NCBI GenBank assembly: GCA_036504445.1
Contig: DASXVE010000009.1
Location: 25,113 to 89,112, forward strand
DNA: 64,000 nt
Reading direction: 5' to 3'
Source of the DNA: Candidatus Aquicultor sp.
GTDB lineage: Bacteria > Actinomycetota > Aquicultoria > Aquicultorales > Aquicultoraceae
The position numbers were made by a program, and so were the translations under genes. Positions 36,135-45,105 of this stretch are shown here, one piece after another. Numbering within the stretch: position 1 is the stretch's first letter; every line of letters begins with the position of its first letter. The notes beneath the pieces were generated by a model. That model did no database searches. It was given only the letters and a program-made list of their open reading frames with translations, and was not told the origin of the DNA.

Positions 36135-37898
36135 TCATGCCGGTTGGATAGGAAAACCCACAGTGAAGGTACTTCCAATGCCCAGAGTGCTTTCAACATT
36201 AATAGTTGCATTATGGTTTTCAGCGATATGTTTAACAATCGAAAGCCCCAAGCCGGTGCCGCCGGTCTCCCGGCTTCTCGCCTTGTCTACCCGGTAGAAG
36301 CGCTCGAATATCCGAGGAATCTCACGTTGCGCCAGCCCGATGCCGTCATCAGCAACCAGGAAGCGGACGCGGTCATTATCCTGTGAAAGCATTACCTTGA
36401 TTGTACCGCCGGATAACGTATACCTGATTGCGTTATCGACAAGGTTTCGCACAAGTGTTAAGAGCTGGTCTTTATCCCCAATTACCGGCGTTAGTTTCTG
36501 AGGAATATCGAATTCGAGCGTTAAGCCCTTATCCACAGCAAGTTCTGAAAAGCTTGAACCCACTTCGCGAACCAGCTCTCGAAGATCAACCGGTGATGCT
36601 GTGATAGCCTCATCGGAACGTTCAAGTCTCGACAAATCGATAAGTTCACGGACCATATTGATAAGCGTGCTTAGCTCCTTGTCGAGGCGCTCCGCAAATC
36701 TTTTGCTTGCCACAGGGTCTGTTTCGATGCTCTGGCACAGCGTTTCAGCCAGCAATTTCAAGCCGGTTAGCGGTGTTTTTAGCTCATGTGAGACGTTAGC
36801 AACAAAATCTTTTCGCAAGCGCTCCACGTGCTTCTCTCGTGTGATGTCTTTAATAACAGTAAGTACCTGGTGGTCACCGCTTATGCCGGTAACCGGTAAT
36901 GCCCTTAATCGCAGTTTTATAAATGGAACGCTTAGCTCCACTTCTTCATTAACTTCTCGCCTCGATAATAGCGCTTCGGTAATGGCCGTCTCGATCTCAT
37001 GATTATCGATTACTCGTGCAAGCGGTGCGCCGATAACGTTCTCCTGCGTGAATCTGAGAACACGTTCCGCGGCTGGATTGGTAAGAACGATAACGCCGTC
37101 TTTGTTTATCAGCACTATACCTTCAGCCATGTTATGCAGTATGTGCTCGGCCTTTGCTTTCTCCGTTCTCAACTCGTTAATCCTGTCCTTTAACTTCATG
37201 GCGAGGTTATTAAGAGATTGCGATAGCTCTCCCAACTCGTCACGAGTGTTGATTGAGAGTTGTTGCTCAAAATCATCATCGGCCATGCTGCTCGCCATAT
37301 TCATCATCTGCCTAAGGGGCCTCGTAAATGAACGGGCCAGGATGGTACTCACGGCAATTATCACAAGAGTTGCCAGAAATGCGATAGCGGCCATTATCAT
37401 GCTTAGCTTATTTATTGCAGCAGCTATATCAGACAAGGGAAGCGCGATCCGGATGACCCCGTTACCTTTTTCCGCATTCGTATACGGGATGGCAACGTAG
37501 AGCATTGTATGGCCGACGGTGCTGCTATAGCGCTCGCTAATACCGGTATTGCCTCTGAGGGCCTGTTGAACTTCCGGGCGCTTTGCATGGTTTCCCATGG
37601 TCTTCGGGTTAGCCTCGGTATCGGCGACCACTACGCCGTTACGGGTAATGAGGGTAATTCGCGCGTTCATTTGGCGGCTTAGTTTTTGCACGAGATCATT
37701 GGTTTGATCGCTTGCAAATCTTCCGGCACTGAGCGAATCGACCGCCACTTTTACGGTATTGGCTTCAGATATAAGCTGGTTCTTAAAGGTTTGCGTGTAT
37801 GAGCTTTGCACTTCAAACCTGATGATAGCGCTGATGATAAACAGGCATAAAGCGGTAAGCAGGGTGTAGCTGATAACAAGCTTGTTGTTTATTCGCAT
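36135..37898 (-). CDS. phoR: Phosphate-sensing histidine kinase PhoR
   Basis: The 587-residue kinase has an N-terminal helix, an extracellular sensor of about 140 residues, a second helix, a HAMP domain (about 190-240), a PAS domain, the dimerisation helix with the phospho-histidine in FVANVSHELKTPLTGLKLLA, and a HATPase domain (DNAIRYTLSGG, DDGIGLAQ, GTGLGLSIVKH). It phosphorylates PhoP when phosphate is short. It overlaps phoP by ten bases. Confidence 0.92.
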   Translation of the reverse strand: MRINNKLVISYTLLTALCLFIISAIIRFEVQSSYTQTFKNQLISEANTVKVAVDSLSAGRFASDQTNDLVQKLSRQMNARITLITRNGVVVADTEANPKTMGNHAKRPEVQQALRGNTGISERYSSTVGHTMLYVAIPYTNAEKGNGVIRIALPLSDIAAAINKLSMIMAAIAFLATLVIIAVSTILARSFTRPLRQMMNMASSMADDDFEQQLSINTRDELGELSQSLNNLAMKLKDRINELRTEKAKAEHILHNMAEGIVLINKDGVIVLTNPAAERVLRFTQENVIGAPLARVIDNHEIETAITEALLSRREVNEEVELSVPFIKLRLRALPVTGISGDHQVLTVIKDITREKHVERLRKDFVANVSHELKTPLTGLKLLAETLCQSIETDPVASKRFAERLDKELSTLINMVRELIDLSRLERSDEAITASPVDLRELVREVGSSFSELAVDKGLTLEFDIPQKLTPVIGDKDQLLTLVRNLVDNAIRYTLSGGTIKVMLSQDNDRVRFLVADDGIGLAQREIPRIFERFYRVDKARSRETGGTGLGLSIVKHIAENHNATINVESTLGIGSTFTVGFPIQPA

Positions 37899-38587
37899 TG
37901 GGCTTTCTCCGCGACCTGGAACTTATAGCCGAGGCCATGGACGGTCTGAATATAGGAGAAGCGGGAATTTTCTTCTATTTTGTTGCGAATCCTGCGGATG
38001 TGAACGTCAATCGTGCGACTTGATGTGTAAAATTCGTAGCCCCATATGCGCTCAGCCAAGTCCTGGCGTGTAAAAAGGACGCCTGGTTTGGAAGCGAGCA
38101 CGTTTAAAAGCTGAAATTCTTTTAAGCGCAAATGCACAGAACGGCCGTTTACCTCGATGGTATGGTGCGTCAGATCGAGTTTTAGATCGCCGACTTCGAT
38201 TGCCGCTGCCGCCGCTTCATCGCGAAGCGTGCGCTTGAGGTTTGCCCGTATACGCGCAACAAGCTCTTCAATGCTAAACGGTTTAGTAATGTAATCGTCG
38301 GCGCCGACGCTGAAACCTTTGAGCTTACTTCGCTGGTCTTCAAGCGCCGTTATCATGATAATCGGGACATGTTCGTCGGATTCGCGCACGCGCCGGCAGA
38401 CGTCAAAGCCATCGATTTCGGGCATGAGCAAATCGAGGAGAATCAGATCGGGTGCTGCCTCTTTGATTATCGCCAGGCCTTGCATCCCGTCTTCGGCGGT
38501 AATCGCATCGAATCCAGCCCCTCTAAGGCTGTATTCGAGCGTTTCTCTAATCAGTGGGTCATCTTCGATTATTAAAATTCGAGCCAT
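37889..38587 (-). CDS. phoP: PhoP/PhoB-type response regulator
   Basis: The 232-residue regulator has a receiver domain with the acidic pair EDD, the phospho-aspartate in DLILLDLLMPEIDG, the conserved threonine (MITALED) and lysine (YITKPF), and an OmpR-type winged helix (SSRTIDVHIRRIRNKI). It should bind the PHO box at 39281-39308 that lies upstream of its own operon. Confidence 0.92.
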   Translation of the reverse strand: MARILIIEDDPLIRETLEYSLRGAGFDAITAEDGMQGLAIIKEAAPDLILLDLLMPEIDGFDVCRRVRESDEHVPIIMITALEDQRSKLKGFSVGADDYITKPFSIEELVARIRANLKRTLRDEAAAAAIEVGDLKLDLTHHTIEVNGRSVHLRLKEFQLLNVLASKPGVLFTRQDLAERIWGYEFYTSSRTIDVHIRRIRNKIEENSRFSYIQTVHGLGYKFQVAEKAQCE

Positions 38588-38648
38588 TTTTCACACTCAT
38601 TTTTGCTTTAATAGTAAAGTTATCCAAGCAATATTACAATCGTAAACG

Positions 38649-39152
38649 CTATTCCTTTGCACGATCGGGAGAGTAGATAACGGCTAGTGTTCGTACTGTG
38701 GCTACCGCGAGCATAGCGGCACTCATCGCGAGTATCTTCATTGAATCGAAATTCGGCTCAGAGAAACGAACCCAAATCTCCTTAAAGGTGAAGACCAACG
38801 TTGCGTCGGCGATATAGGTGATTTTTACCCGTTCCTCTTTGAAATAGTCGATCAACACGCGAAACAGCTCTACAAAAATGAAGACGACCATTATGTCGTT
38901 GAGGATACCGTGGAACCCCATCGAAAGAATATCTTGTGAAATACTTGCCGGCAAGTGGATAAATATCCTGGCGGTTCCAGCCAAAAGTATGATTAAGACC
39001 GCTACAATAAGGGCATCGATTATTAGAGTGTTTACCGATTGATAAAACCGTGTGACAGTGCGTTTTCGATATTCGGCAATGAATAGCTTTTGTAAAACCG
39101 ACACGTTCTTAGTGCGCTCCTCTTGAGCTATAGCGTTTTCTTCTGCGTTCAT
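38649..39152 (-). CDS. PsiE-like phosphate-starvation-inducible membrane protein
   Basis: The 167-residue protein has four hydrophobic segments and a polar N-terminus. It resembles the PsiE family (segments ILNDIMVVFIFVELFRVLID and ADATLVFTFKEIWV). PsiE is induced by phosphate limitation in enterobacteria, and its place as first gene of this phosphate operon agrees. AGGAGA precedes the start. The molecular role is unknown. Confidence 0.75.
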   Translation of the reverse strand: MNAEENAIAQEERTKNVSVLQKLFIAEYRKRTVTRFYQSVNTLIIDALIVAVLIILLAGTARIFIHLPASISQDILSMGFHGILNDIMVVFIFVELFRVLIDYFKEERVKITYIADATLVFTFKEIWVRFSEPNFDSMKILAMSAAMLAVATVRTLAVIYSPDRAKE

Positions 39153-39232
39153 CTTTCTCCTATCACACTAAACGTAGAGCAACTGAAAGGGGCAGGGAAA
39201 ATACCAGCCCCTGCCTTCCTCGTCAAGGAGTG

Positions 39233-39261
39233 TTATAACATAAGGGTATCAATCATGGCAA
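39233..39261 (-). promoter_or_regulatory. Promoter of the psiE-phoPR-pstSCA operon
   Basis: Read on the minus strand, TTGCCA (39261-39256), 17 bases and TTATAA (39238-39233) form a sigma-70-type promoter about 80 bases before psiE. The PHO box lies about 20 bases upstream of the -35 element, a position suited to activation. Confidence 0.7.
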
Positions 39262-39280
39262 GTTTGGTGGTTGCACGGAT

Positions 39281-39308
39281 GTTAAATATTGGTTAAAGGA
39301 TTGTTAAA
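39281..39308. promoter_or_regulatory. PHO box: three GTTAAA repeats at 11-bp spacing
   Basis: GTTAAA occurs at 39281-39286, 39292-39297 and 39303-39308, with an exact 11-base period. Direct repeats one helical turn apart are the hallmark of PhoB/PhoP binding sites. The box lies between the divergent psiE operon and pstB and can serve both. Confidence 0.85.
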
Positions 39309-39443
39309 CCTTAAGGTAGCGGTGGTTGCCGCAAAACGTATACGGAAAAACCTGTAGATAACCGCAGACGAGATGTTTACAATTGACAGTTGGCAGGCAT
39401 CATACAGCAGTAATCCAGCATATTTTGAAGAAGCTGAGGTCAG

Positions 39444-40241
39444 ATGGGTATCGTCCAATTTAATCGTGAAGATGTGAAAATCGAGTTCAAAGATGTGACG
39501 TTTTATTACAGCACGTTCAAGGCGATAGATAATATCTCCGTCCAGCTGCCGAGAAACCGCGTAACGGCGTTTATCGGCCCGTCGGGTTGCGGAAAGTCAA
39601 CCGTGCTTCGGATCATTAACCGCTCGAACGAGATTACGATGAGCACGTCCCTTGAGGGCGAAGTGTTAATTGACGGGGTAAACATCTACAAAAACGGTGT
39701 TGATCCGGTGCTGCTTCGTAAAAGAGTCGGCATGGTGTTTCAAAAACCCAATCCGTTCCCCAAGAGCATCTATGAAAACCTGGCGATCGGCCCTAAGATT
39801 CACGGTACTAAGAAAAAGGGCGAACTCGACGATATCGTTGAGGAAAGCCTGAAAAAAGCAGCGCTCTGGGATGAAGTAAAAACCACGCTTCATAAATCGG
39901 CCATGCAGCTTTCCGGCGGGCAGCAGCAGCGTCTCTGTATAGCTCGTGCGCTCACGATCAAGCCCGAAGTGCTCCTCATGGACGAGCCGTGTTCCGCGCT
40001 CGACCCGATCTCAACGCAGAAAATCGAGGACCTGATAGAGGCCTTAAAAAAGGAATTCACCATTGTCATGGTTACGCATAACATGCAGCAAGCTGCTCGT
40101 GCGTCCGACTACACCGCGTTTTTCCTGGTAGAAGAGACGGGCGCACCAGGCAAACTCGTTGAGTTTGGGGATACATCTACTATTTTTACGAGGCCTGCCT
40201 ACAAAAAGACCGAAGATTACATCACCGGTCGATTCGGTTAA
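39444..40241 (+). CDS. pstB: Phosphate ABC transporter ATPase PstB
   Basis: The 265-residue ATPase has Walker [10 protein letters not shown], the PstB-typical [19 protein letters not shown], signature [15 protein letters not shown], Walker [13 protein letters not shown] and switch histidine [13 protein letters not shown]. It energises PstSCA. Unusually it is transcribed away from pstSCA and shares the divergent PHO-box region with the rest of the regulon. No phoU follows it in the window. Confidence 0.93.
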   Translation: MGIVQFNREDVKIEFKDVTFYYSTFKAIDNISVQLPRNRVTAFIGPSGCGKSTVLRIINRSNEITMSTSLEGEVLIDGVNIYKNGVDPVLLRKRVGMVFQKPNPFPKSIYENLAIGPKIHGTKKKGELDDIVEESLKKAALWDEVKTTLHKSAMQLSGGQQQRLCIARALTIKPEVLLMDEPCSALDPISTQKIEDLIEALKKEFTIVMVTHNMQQAARASDYTAFFLVEETGAPGKLVEFGDTSTIFTRPAYKKTEDYITGRFG

Positions 40242-40249
40242 GCTCTACG

Positions 40250-40459
40250 CTAGGCCGGACGTTGTTGCATTAACGGGTTAAGCGCCTTGTGACAGCTGCA
40301 GCACACCGTATCTTCCGGCGCCCGGTACTGGGACAATTTACAACCGCAACGTTCGCAAAATGCTAAGGTTGCTACTCGTCTGGGCCCTGATAAGGCTTCT
40401 TCCATAGTTTTTCCGTTGAGATTTGCGAATGATATGCCGCGAACGATAGAACCCCTCAT
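40250..40459 (-). CDS. Small zinc-ribbon protein
   Basis: The 69-residue protein has two CxxC pairs, CERCGCKL and CCSCHKAL, spaced like a zinc ribbon. Function unknown. The start at 40459 has AAAGGATC eight bases upstream; an ATG 33 bases further upstream lacks a ribosome site. It ends nine bases from the end of the convergent pstB. Confidence 0.6.
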   Translation of the reverse strand: MRGSIVRGISFANLNGKTMEEALSGPRRVATLAFCERCGCKLSQYRAPEDTVCCSCHKALNPLMQQRPA

Positions 40460-40658
40460 TTCTGTGATCCTTTCTAGTCCGGGTGTTGGCATTTTTGCTG
40501 ATTTCGATGCCGCTATATTCGTATTTTTTCCAGAACATTTGGCGAGTAAACCTACTTATTAAGAGTTTTTTTAACTATTTCTTAAGCGCCACGCTAAGGG
40601 GTTAGCAAGCGCCAAACACCAGTCAAGGGGACGGTTTTTGCGATGCAAATCTAGAATA

Positions 40659-41033
40659 TTAGTTGATTTCCGGCTCTTGGTTCTCGTCGGACGACATAAA
40701 GAGTTTATCGAGACCGGTGACTTCAAAGATGCGCGCGACGTTTGGCTTAGCGTTTTCAATCACAACCGAGCTGACCCCACCGAGCTGTTTGCGTAATTTG
40801 ATTAGAAAGCGCAGGAAATAGCTGTCCGCAAAATCAAGGTCGCTTAAGTCAAAAATTATCCTATTAACGTCATTGAGCTTGCGGGTGAGGGCTTGCCTGA
40901 TTTTCGAGCTCCCAAGCAGGTCGGCCTCGCCGGAAAGGTGCACGATTAAGGTATCACCGATACGCTCGAAGTCAAACTTGACGTTAGTTTCTATTTGATG
41001 CGCTTGATGTCTGGGCATTTTTCTCTCAGCCAT
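40659..41033 (-). CDS. STAS-domain anti-sigma factor antagonist-like protein
   Basis: The 124-residue protein is a single STAS domain (IGDTLIVHLSGEADLLGSSK, then FDLSDLDFADSYFLRFLIKL). The usual phospho-serine position reads ADSYF, so a serine is present. It is less similar to classical SpoIIAA than the protein at 548. It is a possible target for the two PP2C phosphatases. AAGGAGC precedes the start at a long spacing. Confidence 0.75.
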   Translation of the reverse strand: MAERKMPRHQAHQIETNVKFDFERIGDTLIVHLSGEADLLGSSKIRQALTRKLNDVNRIIFDLSDLDFADSYFLRFLIKLRKQLGGVSSVVIENAKPNVARIFEVTGLDKLFMSSDENQEPEIN

Positions 41034-41364
41034 TAGAAAACCAAGCTCCTTGGCATGATCTGAATTGTGTCTAGGTATTGTTATATGACGAAAAGCACAT
41101 CGTCAAACTTCATTTTACCAATTCTTACAAGAGCGTAAGCGCTTGACATAGAGATAAACCGCATGTTTGCACTAAACTTAAGGTGAATAAAATAATTTAG
41201 TGTCTCAGTGGTGAGCCGTATGTAATTATATAAAATACCTCGTAAACAAGGCATATAGCTGCCAAATGGTTGCCGGACGAAGCAAGTCGTTATACCTTGT
41301 CGGCAGCGTGTTGAGCGGGATATAATATGGAGCAGCGTGTTTTAAAAACCAGCAGGTGATTTTA

Positions 41365-42192
41365 TTGAGTGATATTAAAGTTGGCGGCCAGGCCTTTGGC
41401 GATGGCGTTTTGATGAGGACAAAAAAATACTGGGCACTGGTACGGGAAGATGGGTCAACCGAGTTCGGCTCAACCCATTCGTGGCTCGACCACCATCCCC
41501 GTTGGAATATCTTCTTTATCCGTTCGATTATCTCATTTTTTGAGATGATTAAGTTCGGTGTCAAGACGTATCAAAAGAATCCCGCCGGAACCAATCGCCG
41601 CATTATTCTGTGGCTGGGTATCTATCTTGCCATTACCCTGCCGATTTCAATGGCGGCAACCGCGTGGCTTCCGCGCAGCATATTTATCAATGCAGGGTTC
41701 CAATTCTTCTACCTGCTGCTTGCACTCTGGACGATGAGCCGGGGTATGACGAATAAGATCTGGACGTATCATGGTGCGGAGCACAAAGCGGTTAATGCCC
41801 ACGAGCAGGGGAAAGACTTGAACGATCCGGCAGCGATCCAGAGTTGTTCAAGAATTCACCCACGCTGCGGCACGAATCTGGTGTTCGTGATTCTGGTTTT
41901 AATGGCACTTTACCTGCCGTATCCGGACGCCAAGGTCAACGCGCTGTATTCTGGTGCGTATATCGTATCGTCGATGGCGATGTCTCTTGAGCTATTCAGG
42001 CAGCTCACACGCTTCCCGAACTTCATCCTGACGAAGATGGTTCTTTTTGGCGGAAGGATGCTGCAGAAGTTCATGACCACGCGAGAACCGGACAATGATC
42101 AAGTTATCATCGCGTCTAAGGCACTACAGCTGGTCTTAGCTCTCGAATTGTTGGGCGACAAGCATGAGATTGTCAGTCCACAGCAAGCATAG
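41365..42192 (+). CDS. DUF1385 family membrane protein
   Basis: The 275-residue protein matches DUF1385 (COG3872): VGGQAFGDGVLMRTKKYWAL at the N-terminus, four membrane segments in the middle, and the histidine-rich TYHGAEHKAVNAHEQGKDL followed by HPRCGTNLVF. The conserved histidines suggest a metal site. In Firmicutes and Actinobacteria it is often near prfA and rpmE, but not here. TTG 41365 follows AGGTG by six to seven bases; the GTG at 41356 overlaps the ribosome site itself. Confidence 0.85.
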   Translation: MSDIKVGGQAFGDGVLMRTKKYWALVREDGSTEFGSTHSWLDHHPRWNIFFIRSIISFFEMIKFGVKTYQKNPAGTNRRIILWLGIYLAITLPISMAATAWLPRSIFINAGFQFFYLLLALWTMSRGMTNKIWTYHGAEHKAVNAHEQGKDLNDPAAIQSCSRIHPRCGTNLVFVILVLMALYLPYPDAKVNALYSGAYIVSSMAMSLELFRQLTRFPNFILTKMVLFGGRMLQKFMTTREPDNDQVIIASKALQLVLALELLGDKHEIVSPQQA

Positions 42193-42220
42193 CACCATAA
42201 CCATATCAACGAAGTTTAAA

Positions 42221-42249
42221 GAGCCGCTTGAAATATCGGCTCTTTTTTG
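42221..42249 (+). terminator. Terminator of the DUF1385 gene
   Basis: GAGCCG (42221-42226) pairs with CGGCTC (42237-42242), extended by A/T pairs and followed by TTTTTT. Confidence 0.85.
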
Positions 42250-42380
42250 TTACAAGGTAGACATTTTTACCGCGGCGTGATATATTTTTCAGTGCACAAT
42301 CCGAGGTCGGCATAGATGTGGCCGGAGATTGAAAGGCTGTGTGACACATAGACGCAGCTTTTCTTTTTGAAATCACATAT

Positions 42381-42452
42381 TGGGGCGTGGCCAAATGGTA
42401 AGGCACCGGTTTTTGGTACCGGATATTCTAGGTTCGAATCCTAGCGCCCCAG
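42381..42452 (+). tRNA. tRNA-Gln (anticodon TTG)
   Basis: The 72-base cloverleaf has acceptor TGGGGCG/CGCCCCA with the U1-A72 pair and G73 typical of glutamine tRNAs, U8, anticodon stem CCGGT/ACCGG with loop TTTTGGT (anticodon TTG), and T-arm CTAGG-TTCGAAT-CCTAG. CCA is not encoded. Confidence 0.95.
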
Positions 42453-42460
42453 CACCGCTG

Positions 42461-42499
42461 GGAGCTTTTGGCTATGCAGAGCCAAAAGCTCCTGTTTTT
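42461..42499 (+). terminator. Terminator of tRNA-Gln
   Basis: GGAGCTTTTGGC (42461-42472) pairs perfectly with GCCAAAAGCTCC (42481-42492), followed by TGTTTTT. Confidence 0.9.
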
Positions 42500-42544
42500 G
42501 CCTCATTAATATTAAGAGAACAAGAGCATAATTTGTAAATCCTA

Positions 42545-42573
42545 TTGATATATATTGACATTGTCAATATAAT
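42545..42573 (+). promoter_or_regulatory. Promoter with nested palindromic operator for brnTA
   Basis: TTGATA (42545-42550), a 17-base spacer and TATAAT (42568-42573) form a strong promoter. The spacer is filled by the perfect palindrome ATATTGACA-T-TGTCAATAT (42552-42570). A repressor bound there would block RNA polymerase, as expected for autoregulation by the BrnA antitoxin. Confidence 0.85.
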
Positions 42574-42598
42574 AAGAGGATAGGATAAGGAGTGAGCG

Positions 42599-42883
42599 GT
42601 GCTGGATTTTGATGACTTTGACTGGGACGAGAACAATGAGGATAAGATCGTCGAAAAGCACCACCTAAACCGCTGGGAAATTCAAGAAGCTTTTTATAAC
42701 CAGCCTCAGAAACTTGAAAGTTTTGGAAAGGATTATTACCACTTCTACGGTAGAAGTAATGGTGACAAGCTCCTCTTTATTGCCTTTTCAGTAGTCAAAA
42801 AGCGAGGGCTTAAGCTAGTTCGCCCAATAACGGCCTATGAGATGGACAAAAGTAAGCGCAAAAAATATAAAAAATCTAAGTAA
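42599..42883 (+). CDS. brnT: BrnT-family toxin
   Basis: The 94-residue protein is a RelE-fold ribonuclease toxin of the BrnT type: FDWDENNEDKIVEKHHLNRW, YYHFYGRSNGDKLLFIAF and a basic C-terminal tail. BrnT cleaves mRNA and is neutralised by BrnA. GTG 42599 has AAGGAG seven bases upstream. The antitoxin gene follows after 23 bases, the usual toxin-first order for brnTA. Confidence 0.85.
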   Translation: MLDFDDFDWDENNEDKIVEKHHLNRWEIQEAFYNQPQKLESFGKDYYHFYGRSNGDKLLFIAFSVVKKRGLKLVRPITAYEMDKSKRKKYKKSK

Positions 42884-42906
42884 AAGGAGAGAAGAGGAGA
42901 ATAATC

Positions 42907-43194
42907 ATGTCTAAAAAAGAGTTTCCCGAATTTAAAAGCGAGGATGAAATACGTGAATTCTGGGATACGCATGATCCCACCGAATATGAGGGCGTGGAAG
43001 TCCCTGGCGGCATGCACCCAACTCATCCCCGTCCCAAGAAAAAAATGGTCTCCCTTCGACTTGATGAAGACCTTGTTGAGCGGCTTAATAAGCTTGCGAT
43101 TAAAAAGGGCATGGGATACCAGACGCTAATGAGGATGCTCCTCTTTGAGGCCATCGAAGCTGAAGAGCAAAAAGATGCTAAGAGAGCAGGTTAG
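42907..43194 (+). CDS. brnA: BrnA-like ribbon-helix-helix antitoxin
   Basis: The 95-residue protein has an acidic toxin-binding N-terminus (SEDEIREFWDTHDPTEY) and a ribbon-helix-helix domain (KMVSLRLDEDLVERLNKLAI, then YQTLMRMLL). It would bind BrnT and repress the operon through the palindrome at 42552-42570. A strong AAAGGAGAGAAGAGGAG stretch precedes the ATG. Confidence 0.85.
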   Translation: MSKKEFPEFKSEDEIREFWDTHDPTEYEGVEVPGGMHPTHPRPKKKMVSLRLDEDLVERLNKLAIKKGMGYQTLMRMLLFEAIEAEEQKDAKRAG

Positions 43195-43296
43195 TGTCTA
43201 GGCTCCTTGAGTCTTAAAAGCATGACGGACTCTGACGAGTTTGACAATTGCGGAAGGAAAATATACAGCGTTCACCCTGATATCGTTATGATTTGT

Positions 43297-43779
43297 CTAA
43301 AATCCGTCCTCATCATCCTCCGGATCTCCATACTGAGGCGGAGCGTCTCCTGTCGATTCTATAACCAATGGATAGCTTACATCTTCATTGGCCGGCTCTA
43401 CTTTTATAAGTTCGGCAACAAAATGCCACTCATCACCGTAGTCAAAGAGAAACAGCCATTTTATCCCGATCTTATCGAACGCTTCGTTTACCTTCGTTCG
43501 TTTTACACCTTTAAACCTGCTTTCTTCTCCAATGTCGGCAAATAGTTCATAACCCTCGGTTGAATTAGTCCATCTCTTTATATTGTTATAGAATCCGAAA
43601 CAGTGATCGAAATAAAAATCGAAGCTATTGGTAATAGCTTCTGCCAAGCCGTATAATGAAAAAGTTTCAGGAACTGCTAAGGTTCTATGCGGTTTTCCAC
43701 CAGCCCTACCAAACAAATCGTTTAAAGTTGCTTTAATAAAATATATACTCTCTTCTTCTTTAGCCTTACGCTTTTTCAT
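43297..43779 (-). CDS. Plasmid pRiA4b ORF-3-like protein
   Basis: The 160-residue protein matches the pRiA4b ORF-3 / IS1096 TnpR-like family: SIYFIKATLND, FDFYFDHCFGFYNN, and the signature FLFDYGDEWHFVAELI. Members are widespread on plasmids and chromosomes without a known activity. It is followed, in transcription order, by nothing; the gene upstream at 44438 reads the same way and could share its transcript. Confidence 0.7.
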   Translation of the reverse strand: MKKRKAKEEESIYFIKATLNDLFGRAGGKPHRTLAVPETFSLYGLAEAITNSFDFYFDHCFGFYNNIKRWTNSTEGYELFADIGEESRFKGVKRTKVNEAFDKIGIKWLFLFDYGDEWHFVAELIKVEPANEDVSYPLVIESTGDAPPQYGDPEDDEDGF

Positions 43780-43835
43780 TAACAGCCCCCCGATATAATC
43801 CTTGTTTGATTATGATATTTCAATTCTGCCCAGCG

Positions 43836-44438
43836 TTAGAGATCACGAACCATGTCATAGAAAGTTAGCAGGATTTGGATTCGATCGCATATTCGAGAGA
43901 GATTAACTTCGCGGCTACGATTATCGGTGTGGTTTGCCTCAAATGCAATCTCACCCACGAACTCCTCAAAACTATCAAACGGTGCGCATAGTTCAACGTC
44001 TTCTTCGATGAACGTCGCGCCATAGAGGATCGCTTCACTTTCAGATGAAAGCACCAGGATTTTCGTAAGCTCTTTGAGCTCACTCTCAAAAACCCTAAGC
44101 TCAACGACATCCTCTGGCGCCAGGTTTGAGATCGAATATCTACCTTTATCCCAATAAGCGTCTTTCCAGCTATGGATGGAACCTTCGTCTTTACATAAGG
44201 GGCATTGCCACTCGATCACACCATCATCCTGGCGGGCGATAAGAAGATGGCCTCGACATGGTTTGTGCCCAGGACGGCGTCTGCAGTTCAATGCCGAGGG
44301 AACAATAGTACCCGGTGGGTTCAGCGATGCCGCTGCAACAATTTTGCCAAAGAAACCGCCAGCGCGACCGGCAGGTCCTGAGCGTACTGGATAGCCATCT
44401 TCATCAATATAGTGGGTTATGTTGGTGATATACGCCAT
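43836..44438 (-). CDS. Hypothetical protein with a zinc-binding motif
   Basis: The 200-residue protein is not assigned to a family. It has a cysteine/histidine cluster CRRRPGHKPCRGHLLIA followed by EWQCPLCKDEGSIHSW, which suggests one zinc site, and an acidic C-terminal half. It precedes the pRiA4b ORF-3-like gene by 56 bases in the same direction, so the two may form an operon. Confidence 0.55.
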   Translation of the reverse strand: MAYITNITHYIDEDGYPVRSGPAGRAGGFFGKIVAAASLNPPGTIVPSALNCRRRPGHKPCRGHLLIARQDDGVIEWQCPLCKDEGSIHSWKDAYWDKGRYSISNLAPEDVVELRVFESELKELTKILVLSSESEAILYGATFIEEDVELCAPFDSFEEFVGEIAFEANHTDNRSREVNLSRICDRIQILLTFYDMVRDL

Positions 44439-44700
44439 GACTCTCCTTTAGCCTCACAGATTTGAAATTCTTCGCATTTAACTCCGTGATGATTCTTTTA
44501 GATCGCCCTTCTGCAAAGATTATCATAACGCATAAACCGGTCCAACATTTCATTCCTTCGTTGCCTTTTAACCGCTTTGAATAACGGGCTACTGATGTGA
44601 CACGGAGTCATAAATATAGTGTTAAGCCCCGCTCCCCATAGATGCGACCGCAAGATTCATCGCAGCTCAGAGATGTATTTCATCAATTTCTCCAATAATT

Positions 44701-44774
44701 CCAGGTTTGAATAGTGTCCACGGAGGACAGCAAAATCATAAGCACTTTGAAAATAGCTCTGACGAGCCATTTTC
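44701..44774 (+). repeat. tRNA 3'-end-like fragment with hairpin (copy 1, divergent)
   Basis: CCAGGTTTGAATAGTG followed by GGAGGACAGCA resembles a T-arm and acceptor end. A hairpin AAAATAGCTC/GAGCCATTTT (44751-44774) follows, related to those at 53661 and 59507. The rest of the 44439-45516 gap holds the second copy, a 21-bp-period array and no gene. Confidence 0.4.
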
Positions 44775-44820
44775 TGTTTGCCCAAAATTCAAGGGGTCCA
44801 AGGATTCGAACTTCTTTTGT

Positions 44821-44937
44821 TGCCAATCAAACTGGCATATTCTGTATATAGCTGGAACAAGTGACAATCCGGGGATTAGTTTTTAAGGTGCACATTAGAA
44901 TCTGAAATAACCGCTTTACAAAGCGGTTATTCTGCTT
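44821..44937 (+). repeat. tRNA 3'-end-like fragment with terminator (copy 2)
   Basis: The block AATCAAACTGGCATAT ... AATCCGGGGAT is followed by the perfect hairpin ATAACCGCTTT/AAGCGGTTAT (44907-44930) and a T-rich tail. It matches the copies at 61227 and 57189 over more than 100 bases with gaps. Confidence 0.6.
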
Positions 44938-45075
44938 TTTGCCTACAGTTATGGAGTATAATTACGGTTTATAAACTATGCGTTAGCTTGCAATGAAGAT
45001 TAACCGGCGTGCACCAGTCTAATACAATCAAATTAACTGAACTCGCGTCACCTTCTTAAGGAATACCTAGGACTC

Positions 45076-45105
45076 TTTTAGACACGATTACTTCCTTTTC
45101 AGACA
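45076..45105 (+). repeat. TTTTAGACA-type array, 21-bp period (array 1)
   Basis: TTTTAGACA (ending 45084) and TTTTCAGACA (ending 45105) are spaced exactly 21 bases apart with the linker CGATTACTTCC. Nearly the same linker recurs at 53829 and 59677. The layout resembles the multiple binding sites at a transposon end. Confidence 0.6.
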
